From Bacteroidales bacterium (GTDB taxonomy: Bacteria > Bacteroidota > Bacteroidia > Bacteroidales > Bacteroidaceae), in the NCBI GenBank assembly GCA_022788345.1, contig JALFTM010000154.1:1-34025 (forward strand): a stretch of 34,025 nt of DNA, given 5' to 3'. A model generated the notes under the pieces. That model was not told the origin of the DNA, ran no database searches, and saw nothing but the letters and a program-made list of their open reading frames with translations. Below are positions 16,305 through 25,104 of this stretch, one piece after another. A program made the position numbers and the translations under genes. Every line of letters begins with the position of its first letter. The first letter of the stretch is position 1.

Positions 16305-18860
16305 TTAGAACTTGTATCGTAAGCCGAAGAGCACTTCTCGCCCACGCAAAGGCAAGGCGTAATAAGTAAAGTTCGCACCATTGTAGCGTACTTCTTCATA
16401 AGTCTTGCGATGAAGCAAATTAGAAGCTCTAAAGTCGACTGTCAGGCGACCATTAAGAGTATATTCCGCACCTAAATTAACAAAACAATTGGTGGCATAA
16501 TGTCCATGGGTCAATTCTTGAGTAGACTGTGAGAAAGTAAAATTGCATTGCATGCGCTCCAAAGGATAGGCACGGAGGATCAACTGATAATAGACGTTCT
16601 TTAGCACATTGTGCGTGCTGGAAAAAACATCTATATCCTTCCACGAGAGATTACCCTCGGCTGTCAAATCGGCTGTCAACCACTTAAGTTTCGCCCACTG
16701 CAACGTCCAACTCATATTCCAAGCGTTATAATGTATATCTCCCCTCAGATTATTTTGCGAAACAAATCGTTTGCTGCGTGCGAAGCTATTGCGCTGACTT
16801 AGTGTTAAGCCACTCTTTCGGTTCACTTTCTGAAACGAGAGTTGGAACGAAAGTGTGGTGCGTCTACTATCTTCCCAAACAGGCGTTGCATAAGTGGTGT
16901 TCGGAGAATAATAGGCAGAGAAATAGCTATCGCACTTCGTATGCGACCAGCTGGCATAGAAGTTCCAAGAAAACATATTGGCCAAGTTGATAAACGACCA
17001 ACGCATACTGCCCATCGTGGTTCGGCTCACAGAAAGACTGTCAAGACTCTGATAAAAGACACGATAAGTTTGGCGCAAAAGAGTGGGTATGAGTAGGTCG
17101 GAAGTATTGCCAGCTTTGTTGTGACTGAAAGTAAAGAGGGAATGAACATTGACATTCCAGTTTTTACTCCAAGAGAGTTCGGGCGACCATAGAAAGCAAC
17201 GATTGCTCTGCGGGCGGTAGTTATAATGATAAGACAAATAGGCAACGGGAACGGCTATGCTCATGGTGCCACCGCCAAGTGGCATATCTGCTGAGAAGTC
17301 AAGGCTTTGTTGCCAATAACGGCTTTTATAATTTACACCGCCCATTATCGGCATGAGATGCGTATTCTTGAATTTCAATCCATAAGCTGTATGCATTATC
17401 ATGCGCCCGATGCTCCAGTCCGTACCGATGGAATGTGCCATAAAGAAGTTGCGTTTACGCAGGTACTGCGCAAAGGTGCTGTTCAGATAGAGTTGTTCCG
17501 TTTCACTCACCCAACGCACATTGGACGAAACATCATAGGCCATATTGCCAACATTGAGAGTAGCGCGCAGAATGTTACTCAGCGTAAAAGGACTTGTCTG
17601 CATGCTTTCGTGAAGCCTTCCTTGGTGGGTATAAGATAAATTCTCATATCGTTCCCATTCTCCTGTTCCTGACATTACCTCTTGCAAATAGACCTTAGGA
17701 GAATTATTGACAAAGGCTATACTTCCTGCGAGGGAATGAACACGTTGCAAGGAGGCAGTGCGTTGAAAATAGCTAACTGTGTCTGCACCTATTGCATAAT
17801 GATAGTACGCACTGTCATCCTGAACGACACGCCCATGCTGATAGGTCATATTAGCACGCAAGCTTTTTTCATGGGAATAGCCACGTAAATAATTGAGCGA
17901 AGCAAGGTGCGAGTGATTGTTCCAATAATAGCTTGTTGCCAAGGGAGGACGCATCGGCGAGGAAACAGACAACATGCGTTGTGGAAGCGGTTCGCTTTCG
18001 GTGTCCAAAGCTGTACCTAAACCCTGCGAGAGGGTGCGCAGATTACGCCCCGTATTGTTCATCGCTCCCATCGCCAAAAGCTGATGTTTCTTTCCGAAGA
18101 AAAAAGTGGTCAAATTGTTGTCCCATAAAAAAGGACTTGCCCCTCCGTGCAAACCAATTTCGCCAAAAGGACGCAACCGGTAGTTCTCTTTGAGTTTGAT
18201 ATTGAGTGTGGCACGATCGCTCCTCTGCTTGCCTTCCAAAGCGCGAATGGGCTGATTACGTTCCATTACTTGAATTTGCGAAACAGCTTCGGCAGGCATC
18301 GTTTCTGTGGCTAAGTTGTAGCGACTACCCATCATGTTTTGCCCTTCAATGTTGACATGATTGATAGGGACACCTTGGTAATGGATTTCGCCCGAAGGTT
18401 TCACTTCTATGCCGGGCATACGCTTGAGCACATCGCTAATAGTGCGATCACTCTTTTCTCGAAAGGCATCAACACGATAATTAAGCGTATCGCTGTTCCG
18501 AGAGATGGGCGTGGCAGTAACAACCACTTCATGGATGTTCTTAGCGTTACGATGGAGCGTTATTTCATAGTGTGAAATGTTGGTTTGCAAATTGAATTTG
18601 TGCGTCTCATACCCCCAAAGCGCAATTTCTATACATTTCGCTCCGTCCTTTTGCACAAGCTCGTAGCGACCATCGCCCTTGGTTTGCGCAAAACTTAAAA
18701 GTGAGTCCTGCGCATTAAGCAAGCGACACATAGCACTCACAATGGGACGACCATCCACGGTGCGCACAACGCCCGTGATTTTGCGTTCTGGGTTCTGCGC
18801 ACTCAAAATGCACGTTGCTACTATGAACAGATATAATATGCCAACAATTCTCCTCACCAT
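16305..18860 (-). CDS. TonB-receptor-like outer-membrane beta-barrel protein
   Basis: This 851-residue protein starts with a signal peptide (IVGILYLFIVATCILSAQ). Next is a carboxypeptidase-regulatory-like beta-sandwich (about 27-107, ITGVVRTVDGRPIVSAMCRL). A plug-like domain follows at about 125-230 (RTISDVLKRMPGIEV, INHVNIEGQNMMGSRYN). The rest is a beta-barrel rich in alternating aromatic strands, ending in the outer-membrane-type terminal Phe (FGLRYKF). It belongs to the Bacteroidetes group of barrels that occurs next to GLPGLI proteins. The transported substrate is unknown, and no SusD partner is present, so a glycan locus is not supported. Its start overlaps the GLPGLI stop by 7 nt, implying translational coupling. 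Confidence 0.88.
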   Translation of the reverse strand: MVRRIVGILYLFIVATCILSAQNPERKITGVVRTVDGRPIVSAMCRLLNAQDSLLSFAQTKGDGRYELVQKDGAKCIEIALWGYETHKFNLQTNISHYEITLHRNAKNIHEVVVTATPISRNSDTLNYRVDAFREKSDRTISDVLKRMPGIEVKPSGEIHYQGVPINHVNIEGQNMMGSRYNLATETMPAEAVSQIQVMERNQPIRALEGKQRSDRATLNIKLKENYRLRPFGEIGLHGGASPFLWDNNLTTFFFGKKHQLLAMGAMNNTGRNLRTLSQGLGTALDTESEPLPQRMLSVSSPMRPPLATSYYWNNHSHLASLNYLRGYSHEKSLRANMTYQHGRVVQDDSAYYHYAIGADTVSYFQRTASLQRVHSLAGSIAFVNNSPKVYLQEVMSGTGEWERYENLSYTHQGRLHESMQTSPFTLSNILRATLNVGNMAYDVSSNVRWVSETEQLYLNSTFAQYLRKRNFFMAHSIGTDWSIGRMIMHTAYGLKFKNTHLMPIMGGVNYKSRYWQQSLDFSADMPLGGGTMSIAVPVAYLSYHYNYRPQSNRCFLWSPELSWSKNWNVNVHSLFTFSHNKAGNTSDLLIPTLLRQTYRVFYQSLDSLSVSRTTMGSMRWSFINLANMFSWNFYASWSHTKCDSYFSAYYSPNTTYATPVWEDSRRTTLSFQLSFQKVNRKSGLTLSQRNSFARSKRFVSQNNLRGDIHYNAWNMSWTLQWAKLKWLTADLTAEGNLSWKDIDVFSSTHNVLKNVYYQLILRAYPLERMQCNFTFSQSTQELTHGHYATNCFVNLGAEYTLNGRLTVDFRASNLLHRKTYEEVRYNGANFTYYALPLRGREVLFGLRYKF

Positions 18861-19678
18861 TCTTGTTCCAAAAGATTACTGGGAACACTTTTCATCATCT
18901 CTGGCGTAGCACCGAACAGCAACCCTCTTCCCGTAGCCACCCGAACAGGATTTTCCCGCTCATTGCGGTAACTATCTAAAGCTTTTTTGCGATCCATTTT
19001 CTCACGATCTTTATCTGCATAAAGATACATCGTTGCCAAAGATGTGGCTGGCCCAATACCACTATTTGTAAAAATCCAGTTGCGCTTAGTATCGTATATA
19101 CACATAATCAAGCCCGGCAATCCACCGAAAATATAAGGACCATACGGCAACTGTATGCTTTCGGCATACCAGGCCACATAAGTGCGCCCCGAATAGCGTC
19201 CCATCGCCTTTTTGCATGCAACTCCATTCACCAGCGTATCTCCCGACATGAGTTGCCAAGCTATCTGAGGCGTAGGAGTTGTGTACTCCAACTTCACCCA
19301 GATCCCCATCTGAAACGTAGTTGCGCCTTTAAGCAAATTTGTCAATAAAGGCTCTCTGTACTCTATTCTTTTAATGGCTTTGCCGATTTGTTCACTTATC
19401 TCCTGTTCAAGTTCTTTATGTCTAACAGCATAATCATTGAGAGAGTCTATGAGCAAAGTATAGTAATCAGAAAAAGCAAGATAGTTCTCAGAAATTTGAA
19501 GTATGGTTCTGCCTTTCCGATAAATGTTTTTAGTAGAGTCTTTTCGATAGTCTAAGTCATAATATGCCATTGTATGAGCAGTGTCATACACAGTTATAGG
19601 TGCTAAAGTTCTTTGCTCTACTTGTGCAAAGCCAACTAAAACAAGGCAACTGAAAAGTACAAATATAATTTGGCGCAT
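18854..19678 (-). CDS. GLPGLI family protein
   Basis: The 274-residue product starts with a signal peptide (MRQIIFVLFSCLVLVGFAQV) and carries the diagnostic motif in YIFGGLPGLIMCIYD near residue 190. GLPGLI proteins are Bacteroidetes-specific, predicted exported proteins of unknown function, regularly encoded beside a TonB-receptor-like barrel, as here. I chose the MRQ start because the ORF-track start 30 nt upstream precedes the signal peptide with a non-signal-like stretch. The gap to the upstream small gene is 51 nt, and the overlap with the downstream barrel gene is 7 nt. Confidence 0.9.
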   Translation of the reverse strand: MRQIIFVLFSCLVLVGFAQVEQRTLAPITVYDTAHTMAYYDLDYRKDSTKNIYRKGRTILQISENYLAFSDYYTLLIDSLNDYAVRHKELEQEISEQIGKAIKRIEYREPLLTNLLKGATTFQMGIWVKLEYTTPTPQIAWQLMSGDTLVNGVACKKAMGRYSGRTYVAWYAESIQLPYGPYIFGGLPGLIMCIYDTKRNWIFTNSGIGPATSLATMYLYADKDREKMDRKKALDSYRNERENPVRVATGRGLLFGATPEMMKSVPSNLLEQEW

Positions 19679-19729
19679 AATACAACATGGCCGTATAGCC
19701 GATACCACAGCTTTACATAGAATTTAATT

Positions 19730-19990
19730 TTATCTAAGATCATCTGCACTCTCACAAGCGATAAAGCCTCCATTTGGGCGTTTCGTAAGATACGCATCTT
19801 CCATTCCTGGCATATCTCGGCACATCGCATCAAATGCCATACGAGCAAGGTCTTCATTATCTGCTCGCATCATTAAGACACTTCCATCTTTAAAATGGAT
19901 ATAATACTTGTAAGAAGCAAAACCTTTTAAGGGTGCTGTAAAAGCAAGTGCTACCGCCATAAGCATGGCAATTTTTCTAAATCTTTTCAT
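19730..19990 (-). CDS. small secreted protein of unknown function
   Basis: This 86-residue product starts with a clear signal peptide (MKRFRKIAMLMAVALAFTAP, cleavage likely near GFAS). The mature part is about 55 residues: YKYYIHFKDGSVLMMRADNE, then a helix and a short acidic tail. It has two cysteines (AMCRDM and ACESAD), which could form a disulfide after export. I do not recognise a family. It is the first gene of a probable operon with the GLPGLI and beta-barrel genes, so it may act with them at the envelope. The ORF-track start 48 nt upstream is rejected because it would bury the signal peptide. Confidence 0.7.
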   Translation of the reverse strand: MKRFRKIAMLMAVALAFTAPLKGFASYKYYIHFKDGSVLMMRADNEDLARMAFDAMCRDMPGMEDAYLTKRPNGGFIACESADDLR

Positions 19991-20110
19991 TGTGGTATTT
20001 ATTAAAGCATTCTTCTCCCTCTCATGAAGAACAATCAATTAACATAAGGCTTAAGAGAGAACCATCAGGTGAAGCCTTTTTGATTTGACACTAAATTTTA
20101 TTTCTGCTTG

Positions 20111-20118
20111 CAAATATA
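20111..20118 (-). promoter_or_regulatory. possible -7 box for the envelope operon
   Basis: The minus strand reads TATATTTG, matching TAnnTTTG, about 120 nt upstream of the small secreted gene. A TTTG lies upstream but 24 nt away, longer than the usual 19-21 nt. Confidence 0.35.
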
Positions 20119-20316
20119 TACATTTTCTTTCTAATAAGAAAACAAATTCTCATTTTTTTCGTCAAAAAAAAGATATTGATTTACCATCAGCACCCTTATT
20201 ATGTATCCTTTCACACTTACGTAATTCTTTATTGAGAACACACGACAGCATCTTAACTTTGTTCTCCCATATGCACGATAAAAAATGTCGTTCTTTTAGA
20301 TTTCGCAGGAAACGCA

Positions 20317-20348
20317 TTTGGAAAAGAACGTTTTTGTATATATCTTTG
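20317..20348 (+). promoter_or_regulatory. promoter of a very short transcription unit
   Basis: TTTG (20317-20320) and TATCTTTG (20341-20348) are exactly 20 nt apart, an exact Bacteroidetes promoter match. A transcript starting near 20355 would meet a strong terminator within about 10 nt of its start. Confidence 0.65.
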
Positions 20349-20361
20349 CCATAAAGCCACG

Positions 20362-20402
20362 GGGCGAGGGAGTGAAAATCGCTCCCTCACCCTTTGTTTT
20401 TT
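20362..20402 (+). terminator. terminator just downstream of the short-unit promoter
   Basis: GGGCGAGGGAG, a 9-nt loop, and CTCCCTCACCC form a stem with a single mismatch, followed by TTTGTTTTTT. This is a strong rho-independent terminator on the plus strand. No gene precedes it on that strand for 20 kb, so it is not explained by an upstream gene. Confidence 0.75.
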
Positions 20403-20718
20403 GCCCTACCAACAGCCTTTTCAGCAAGCGCAAGAAGAAAATCTAAGTGGCGCAACTCAGAAAAACAAGTCCGCAACTGCTTTCCACAACCTACGCCTCT
20501 CTGTTTTTTATCGCACGGGCAAAAAACAAACTTTATTTAATAACACAAAAGATTGTTATCAGTATAGGCTATATAATTTAAGGCCGAGGATATCAACCCA
20601 CTTTATACCCAACCCTCCTGTACCCTCCCACTAAGGCATTCTTCCAAGTGGTTCTCACGAAGAGGAATGCTTTTTACCCCCTATTCTTCATTCCCCTTGC
20701 ATTAAAAATCCTCGAAAG

Positions 20719-20750
20719 TTTGCATATATCACGGGAAATGAGTAATTTTG
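20719..20750 (+). promoter_or_regulatory. rplM operon promoter
   Basis: TTTG (20719-20722) and TAATTTTG (20743-20750) are separated by exactly 20 nt, matching the Bacteroidetes consensus. Transcription should start near 20756, leaving a leader of about 150 nt before the rplM GTG. Confidence 0.8.
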
Positions 20751-20756
20751 TACGCC

Positions 20757-20903
20757 GATTATTATCTGGCAGTGGCTTTTGTCGCTGTCGAGCTGCGTGG
20801 AAATGCCTTGTCTTTTGGCCAAGGCAAGGCACAGAAAGGCAGGCGGGGTTACTCCCTGCATAACAAATAGTTTTTTAGTAGTTACATTTAATCAACAACA
20901 AAA
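20757..20903 (+). promoter_or_regulatory. structured 5' leader of rplM
   Basis: The leader contains at least three hairpins: GGCAGTG paired with CGCTGTC; TGCCTTG (20804-20810) paired with CAAGGCA (20820-20826); and GCAGG (20839-20843) paired with CCTGC (20855-20859), followed by an A/T-rich stretch with TTTTTT. I recall that a ribosomal-protein leader upstream of L13 has been proposed for Bacteroidia; whether this is that element needs a covariance-model search. Autoregulation by L13 is an inference. Confidence 0.5.
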
Positions 20904-21365
20904 GTGGACACTTTAAGTTACAAGACCATTTCTGCGAACAAAGAAACCGCACAGAAGGAATGGGTGATTGTGGACGCAACCGACCAAGTATTGGGTCGCC
21001 TTGGCTCAAAAGTAGCTAAGCTTCTCCGTGGTAAGTACAAGCCCAACTTCACTCCTCACGTAGATTGCGGTGACAACGTAATCATCATCAATGCCGATAA
21101 GGTACGCCTCACAGGTAAGAAGATGACCGATCGTGTTTATCTCACTTACACTGGCTATCCCGGTGGACAACGCGAGCACACTCCTGCAAGCATCCTCGCT
21201 AAGAAAGATGGTGCTGAGAAATTGCTCCGTCGTGTTGTGAAAGGTATGCTCCCCAAGAATCGTCTTGGTGCTAAGCTCCTTGGCAACATGTACGTTTACG
21301 AAGGCACTGAGCACAAGCACGAGGCTCAGTCACCTAAGGCTATCGACATTAACATCCTCAAATAA
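20904..21365 (+). CDS. rplM: 50S ribosomal protein L13
   Basis: This 153-residue protein of the large ribosomal subunit has the typical Bacteroidales L13 sequence, with WVIVDATDQVLGRLGSKVAK, the core NFTPHVDCGDNVIIINADKV and the GMLPKNRLG motif. The start codon is GTG, chosen because MDTLSYKTISANK is the usual beginning in this group and no in-frame ATG lies nearby. It starts the block that continues with rpsI, 8 nt downstream. The promoter and structured leader directly upstream suggest regulation of the pair. Confidence 0.97.
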   Translation: MDTLSYKTISANKETAQKEWVIVDATDQVLGRLGSKVAKLLRGKYKPNFTPHVDCGDNVIIINADKVRLTGKKMTDRVYLTYTGYPGGQREHTPASILAKKDGAEKLLRRVVKGMLPKNRLGAKLLGNMYVYEGTEHKHEAQSPKAIDINILK

Positions 21366-21373
21366 TTGCAGCA

Positions 21374-21760
21374 ATGGAAATGATCAACGCATTGGGCCGT
21401 CGCAAAAGCGCCGTAGCTCGTATCTACGTAACAGAAGGTACAGGTAAGATCACAATCAACAAGAGAGATCTTGAGAACTACTTCCCTTCAACCATTCTGC
21501 AATATGTAGTAAAACAGCCCCTCAACCTTCTTGAGGTAGCTGAAAAGTATGACATAAAGGTTAACGTATTCGGTGGTGGCTTCACGGGCCAATCACAGGC
21601 TATCCGCCTTGGCATCGCACGCGCATTGGTAAAAATCAATGCTGAAGACAAGAAGGCACTTCGTGCTGAAGGCTTCATGACGCGCGATCCACGTGCCGTT
21701 GAACGTAAGAAGCCAGGTCAGCCAAAGGCTCGCCGTCGCTTCCAGTTCAGCAAGCGTTAA
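21374..21760 (+). CDS. rpsI: 30S ribosomal protein S9
   Basis: This 128-residue small-subunit protein shows the family start INALGRRKSAVARIYVTEG, the internal FGGGFTGQSQAIRLGIARAL and the basic C-terminus RRRFQFSKR that reaches toward the P-site tRNA. The first ATG (MEMINALG) fits the usual length; a second ATG two codons later is possible. It follows rplM by 8 nt, the near-universal L13-S9 pairing, so the two are certainly co-transcribed. Confidence 0.97.
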   Translation: MEMINALGRRKSAVARIYVTEGTGKITINKRDLENYFPSTILQYVVKQPLNLLEVAEKYDIKVNVFGGGFTGQSQAIRLGIARALVKINAEDKKALRAEGFMTRDPRAVERKKPGQPKARRRFQFSKR

Positions 21761-21825
21761 TACTTGGCAGCAGTTGCCTAAAAGCTCTTGTGGCCTAAGG
21801 CAATGCGCCTAATGTTTAGCATCTA

Positions 21826-21862
21826 AATAGGAGAGATTTCCGCTTAGAACTACTCCCCTATT
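21826..21862 (+). promoter_or_regulatory. hairpin upstream of rpsB
   Basis: AATAGG and CCTATT pair, with a further GAG/CTC after one mismatch, about 75 nt before the rpsB start in a 175-nt gap after rpsI. A second potential hairpin, TTGCCT with AGGCAA, lies just upstream. It may be an rpsB leader or a weak rpsI terminator. No exact promoter match was seen in the gap. Confidence 0.35.
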
Positions 21863-21935
21863 GGTTGACTAACAAGCGATTGGGAATGTTCCCTCTCGTT
21901 ACAACTTATAAGAACGTAAACAAAACAACAAGACA

Positions 21936-22709
21936 ATGTCAAGAACAAATTTTGAAACCCTTCTTCAAGCTGGCTCACACTTCGGCCACTTGACGCGTAA
22001 GTGGAATCCCGCTATGGCTCCTTATATCTTCATGGAGCGTAACGGCATTCATATCATCGACCTCCACAAGACAGTGGCTAAGGTTGACGAGGCCGCAGAG
22101 GCCCTCAAGCAGATTGCCAAATCGGGTAAGCGCATTCTGTTTGTAGCTACTAAAAAACAAGCTAAGCAGGTTGTTGCCGACAAGGCAGCTTCTATCAATA
22201 TGCCTTATGTAACGGAGCGTTGGCCTGGCGGTATGCTGACCAACTTCCCTACCATCCGCAAAGCCGTGAAAAAGATGGCCAGCATTGACAAGCTCATGGC
22301 TGATGGTACATATAGCAACCTCTCTAAGCGTGAGGTACTCCAAATCTCTCGTCAGCGTGCTAAGTTGGAGAAGAACCTCGGCTCTATCTCAGACCTCAAT
22401 CGTCTGCCAGCCGCTCTCTTCATCGTAGACGTTTGCAAGGAGCACATCGCCGTTAAGGAAGCCAACCGTCTCGGTATCCCCGTGTTCGCTATGGTTGACA
22501 CCAACTCTGACCCTTCTAATGTCGACTACGTTATCCCAGCAAATGATGACGCCAACACCAGCGTAGAGGCTATCCTCGATGCCGTTTGCGGTGCTATCGC
22601 TGAAGGCGTAGAAGAGCGCAAAGCTGAACGTGTAGACAGCGAAGCAGCTGGCGAAAAGAAGAGCAGCAAAGCACGCGAGGAAGCCACCGAAGCTCCTGCA
22701 GAAGCTTAA
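21936..22709 (+). CDS. rpsB: 30S ribosomal protein S2
   Basis: The 257-residue S2 protein has the start FETLLQAGSHFGHLTRKWNPAM, IDLHKTVAKVDEAAEAL, YVTERWPGGMLTNFPTI and a later PVFAMVDTNSDPSNVDYVIPANDDA segment. The C-terminus is a charged tail rich in Glu, Ala and Lys (EERKAERVDSEAAGEKKSSK), which is variable in the family. It is followed by tsf, the usual bacterial pair, with an intervening hairpin that could lower tsf expression relative to rpsB. Confidence 0.97.
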   Translation: MSRTNFETLLQAGSHFGHLTRKWNPAMAPYIFMERNGIHIIDLHKTVAKVDEAAEALKQIAKSGKRILFVATKKQAKQVVADKAASINMPYVTERWPGGMLTNFPTIRKAVKKMASIDKLMADGTYSNLSKREVLQISRQRAKLEKNLGSISDLNRLPAALFIVDVCKEHIAVKEANRLGIPVFAMVDTNSDPSNVDYVIPANDDANTSVEAILDAVCGAIAEGVEERKAERVDSEAAGEKKSSKAREEATEAPAEA

Positions 22710-22725
22710 GAAATAACCTATTCAG

Positions 22726-22755
22726 AGCTTGGCCGGCCTTTACGGCTGGCCAGCT
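22726..22755 (+). terminator. hairpin between rpsB and tsf
   Basis: AGCT, one bulged T, GGCCGGCC and the matching GGCTGGCCAGCT form a 12-bp stem with a 5-nt loop, then TTTATTATTA. It looks like a partial terminator or attenuator between the two genes. Confidence 0.6.
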
Positions 22756-22792
22756 TTATTATTAGAACAAACAATCAAAACACTATACCAAA

Positions 22793-23617
22793 ATGGCTGT
22801 ATCTATTGAAGATATTAAGAAGCTCCGTGAGATGACCAAAGCTGGTTTGTCTGACTGTAAGAATGCTTTGAACGAGGCTGAAGGCGATATGGAGAAAGCT
22901 TACGAGCTTATCCGTCAGCGTGGCCTTGCAGTAGCTGCTAAGCGTTCAGACCGCGAAGCAGGTGAAGGTGCCGTTGTAGCTAAGGCTGCCAATGGCTTTG
23001 CTGCTATCGTTGCACTCAAGTGCGAAACTGACTTCGTTGCTCAAAATGCCGACTTCGTAAAATTGGCAAACGACATCCTCGACTTGGCCATTGCCAACAA
23101 GGTGAAGACTGCAGAAGAAGTGCTCGCTCTCCAATTGAACGGCATCTCTGTAGCAGACGCTATCCAAGGTCAAAGCGGTGTGACAGGTGAAAAGATGGAA
23201 CTCGGTGGCTACTTCTTCATTGAAGGCGACTTCGTTTCTGTTTACAACCACCAGAACAAGAACTCTCTCTGCACGCTCGTTTCGCTCAACAAGTCTGTAG
23301 CTCCCGAATACGGCCACAACGTTGCCATGCAAGTTGCAGCCATGAACCCTGTATCTATCGATGTAGCTGACGTTCCAGAAGCCGTACGTGCTGAAGAATT
23401 CAAAATTGCCATCGAGAAGACACGTGAAGAGGGCAAGCCCGAAAACATGGTTGAGCGCATCGCTGAAGGTCGCATGAACAAGTTCTACCAAGAGCAATGC
23501 CTCCTCCGCCAAGCTTTCATCATGGACAGCAACATCAATGTAGCCTCTTACTTGCAACAAGCAGACAAGGAGCTAACAGTGCTTGCATTCAAGCGCTTTA
23601 CACTCCGTGCTGAGTAA
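22793..23617 (+). CDS. tsf: translation elongation factor Ts
   Basis: This 274-residue protein is the guanine-nucleotide exchange factor that recharges EF-Tu. The N-terminal UBA-like helix bundle ([21 protein letters not shown]) and the core TDFVAQN motif are visible, followed by two related halves, [14 protein letters not shown] and [11 protein letters not shown]. It has the compact Bacteroidetes length. It lies 83 nt after rpsB, with a hairpin in the gap, and is followed by a long hairpin that closes the block. Confidence 0.97.
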   Translation: MAVSIEDIKKLREMTKAGLSDCKNALNEAEGDMEKAYELIRQRGLAVAAKRSDREAGEGAVVAKAANGFAAIVALKCETDFVAQNADFVKLANDILDLAIANKVKTAEEVLALQLNGISVADAIQGQSGVTGEKMELGGYFFIEGDFVSVYNHQNKNSLCTLVSLNKSVAPEYGHNVAMQVAAMNPVSIDVADVPEAVRAEEFKIAIEKTREEGKPENMVERIAEGRMNKFYQEQCLLRQAFIMDSNINVASYLQQADKELTVLAFKRFTLRAE

Positions 23618-23642
23618 TTTTTTCAGCTGTCATAGCGACAAC

Positions 23643-23690
23643 TTTACAGAAATGGCCTCTTTCAGCGACGAAAGAGGCCATTTCTGTAAA
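23643..23690 (+). terminator. 20-bp hairpin after tsf
   Basis: TTTACAGAAATGGCCTCTTT and its exact reverse complement form a perfect 20-bp stem with an 8-nt loop, 25 nt after the tsf stop codon. No T-run follows directly (CAATCTGCC), so it may work as an RNA-stabilising 3' hairpin or an atypical terminator. Confidence 0.7.
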
Positions 23691-23784
23691 CAATCTGCCA
23701 ACCTACGAGACATCCCTATCCTCGTATAAACGGGATAAATACGATTTTTGCACAACAAGAGCACGGCGTTTTGGACAAAATGTT

Positions 23785-23792
23785 TACCTTTG
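23785..23792 (+). promoter_or_regulatory. possible pepT -7 box
   Basis: TACCTTTG, 37 nt before the pepT start, matches TAnnTTTG. The nearest upstream TTTG leaves only 11 nt, so the -33 element is missing or diverged. Confidence 0.4.
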
Positions 23793-23829
23793 CTTTATAG
23801 ATGTTCTGAAACAGAAAAATAGCAATCAT

Positions 23830-25059
23830 ATGAATATAGTTGATCGTTTTATAAAGTACACGACTTTCGACACGCAGTCAGCCGAAGATGCTGGTAAAAC
23901 TCCCAGTACGGACAAGCAACTCGTTTTTGCCAAATATCTCAAGGAAGAACTTGAGGAAATTGGATTAAGCGAAGTAGAAATGGACGAACATGGCTACATC
24001 TACGCCACACTCCCTGCCAACACAAAAGAGGAAGTACCCACCATCGGATTTATCGCCCACTACGATACCAGCCCCGACTTTTCGGGCAAGAATGTGAAAG
24101 CACGCATCGTAGAGAACTACGACGGCGGAGACATCATCCTTGACGCCGAGGCAGGCATCATCACTTCCCCCACTCGCTTCCCCGAACTAAAGGCACACGT
24201 TGGCGAGGACATCATCGTCACGGATGGGCACACCTTGCTTGGCGCCGACGACAAGGCGGGCATTGCTGAGATTGTGCAAGCCATGGTTTATCTCCAAGAA
24301 CACCCTGAAATCAAGCATGGTAAAATTCGTGTCGCCTTTAATCCCGATGAAGAGATTGGCCTCGGAGCTCACCTTTTTGATGTCGAGAAGTTTGGTTGCG
24401 AATGGGCCTATACAATGGATGGAGGCGAGATTGGCGAAATCGAATACGAGTGCTTCAATGCTGCCGCCGCCAAAGTGGAGATCAAAGGGGCAAGTGTGCA
24501 TACAGGTTACGCCAAGGACAAAATGATCAATGCTGGGCGCATCGCCACAGAGTTCACCTCTCTCATTCCCTTCAACGAACTCCCCGAAACGACGGAGGGT
24601 TACGAAGGTTTCTACCACTTACTGGGTATAGAAGGAAGCTGTGAGAGCGCAAAGATGTCGTTCCTCATCCGCGACCACGACCGCAAGAAATTCGACGACC
24701 GCAAAGATTTTATCCTCGACATCGCCCAACAACTTAACGAAAAATATGGCGAGGGCGTCGTTTCGGTCACTATCAATGACCAATACTTCAACATGCGAGA
24801 GAAGGTAGAGCCCGTCATCCACGTCATCGACTTGGTCATCAATGCCATGGCCGACCTCGGTATTTCGCCCAAAGTGAAAGCCATCCGTGGCGGCACGGAC
24901 GGAGCACAGCTATCCTTTAAGGGCTTGCCTTGTCCCAACATCTTTGCAGGCGGTCTCAACTTCCATGGGCCACACGAGTTCTTGCCCATTCCCAACCTCC
25001 AAAAGGCCATGGAAACAGTGGTGAAGATTTCAGAACTCGTGGGACGCTTCAACGACTGA
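23830..25059 (+). CDS. pepT: peptidase T (tripeptide aminopeptidase)
   Basis: The 409-residue di-zinc aminopeptidase of family M20 releases the N-terminal residue from tripeptides in the cytoplasm. The metal-ligand segments are all in place: [11 protein letters not shown] near residue 80, [11 protein letters not shown] near 142, NPDEEIGLG near 175, [14 protein letters not shown] near 197, and NFHGPHEF near 380. The dimerisation insertion in the middle is of normal length. It appears to be a single gene, followed by a hairpin and then the antiporter gene on the same strand. Confidence 0.96.
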   Translation: MNIVDRFIKYTTFDTQSAEDAGKTPSTDKQLVFAKYLKEELEEIGLSEVEMDEHGYIYATLPANTKEEVPTIGFIAHYDTSPDFSGKNVKARIVENYDGGDIILDAEAGIITSPTRFPELKAHVGEDIIVTDGHTLLGADDKAGIAEIVQAMVYLQEHPEIKHGKIRVAFNPDEEIGLGAHLFDVEKFGCEWAYTMDGGEIGEIEYECFNAAAAKVEIKGASVHTGYAKDKMINAGRIATEFTSLIPFNELPETTEGYEGFYHLLGIEGSCESAKMSFLIRDHDRKKFDDRKDFILDIAQQLNEKYGEGVVSVTINDQYFNMREKVEPVIHVIDLVINAMADLGISPKVKAIRGGTDGAQLSFKGLPCPNIFAGGLNFHGPHEFLPIPNLQKAMETVVKISELVGRFND

Positions 25060-25104
25060 GCAAGCAAAGCCTTGGCGCAGTGATAGCTTTCGCAGTGACA
25101 GAAA

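Larger units (their letters stand above)
20039..20718. other. non-coding stretch between the envelope operon and the rplM promoter
   Basis: About 680 nt without a convincing gene. It holds the upstream region of the envelope operon, a short promoter-terminator unit (20317-20402), and near 20635-20675 a weak GCATTC/GAATGC hairpin with T residues. The ORF-track entries here have no recognisable domain or coding character. Confidence 0.5.

Noticed and set aside
22946-23560. 204-residue minus-strand ORF
   Set aside because: It is antisense to tsf; long complement frames are expected opposite highly expressed genes with biased codon use.
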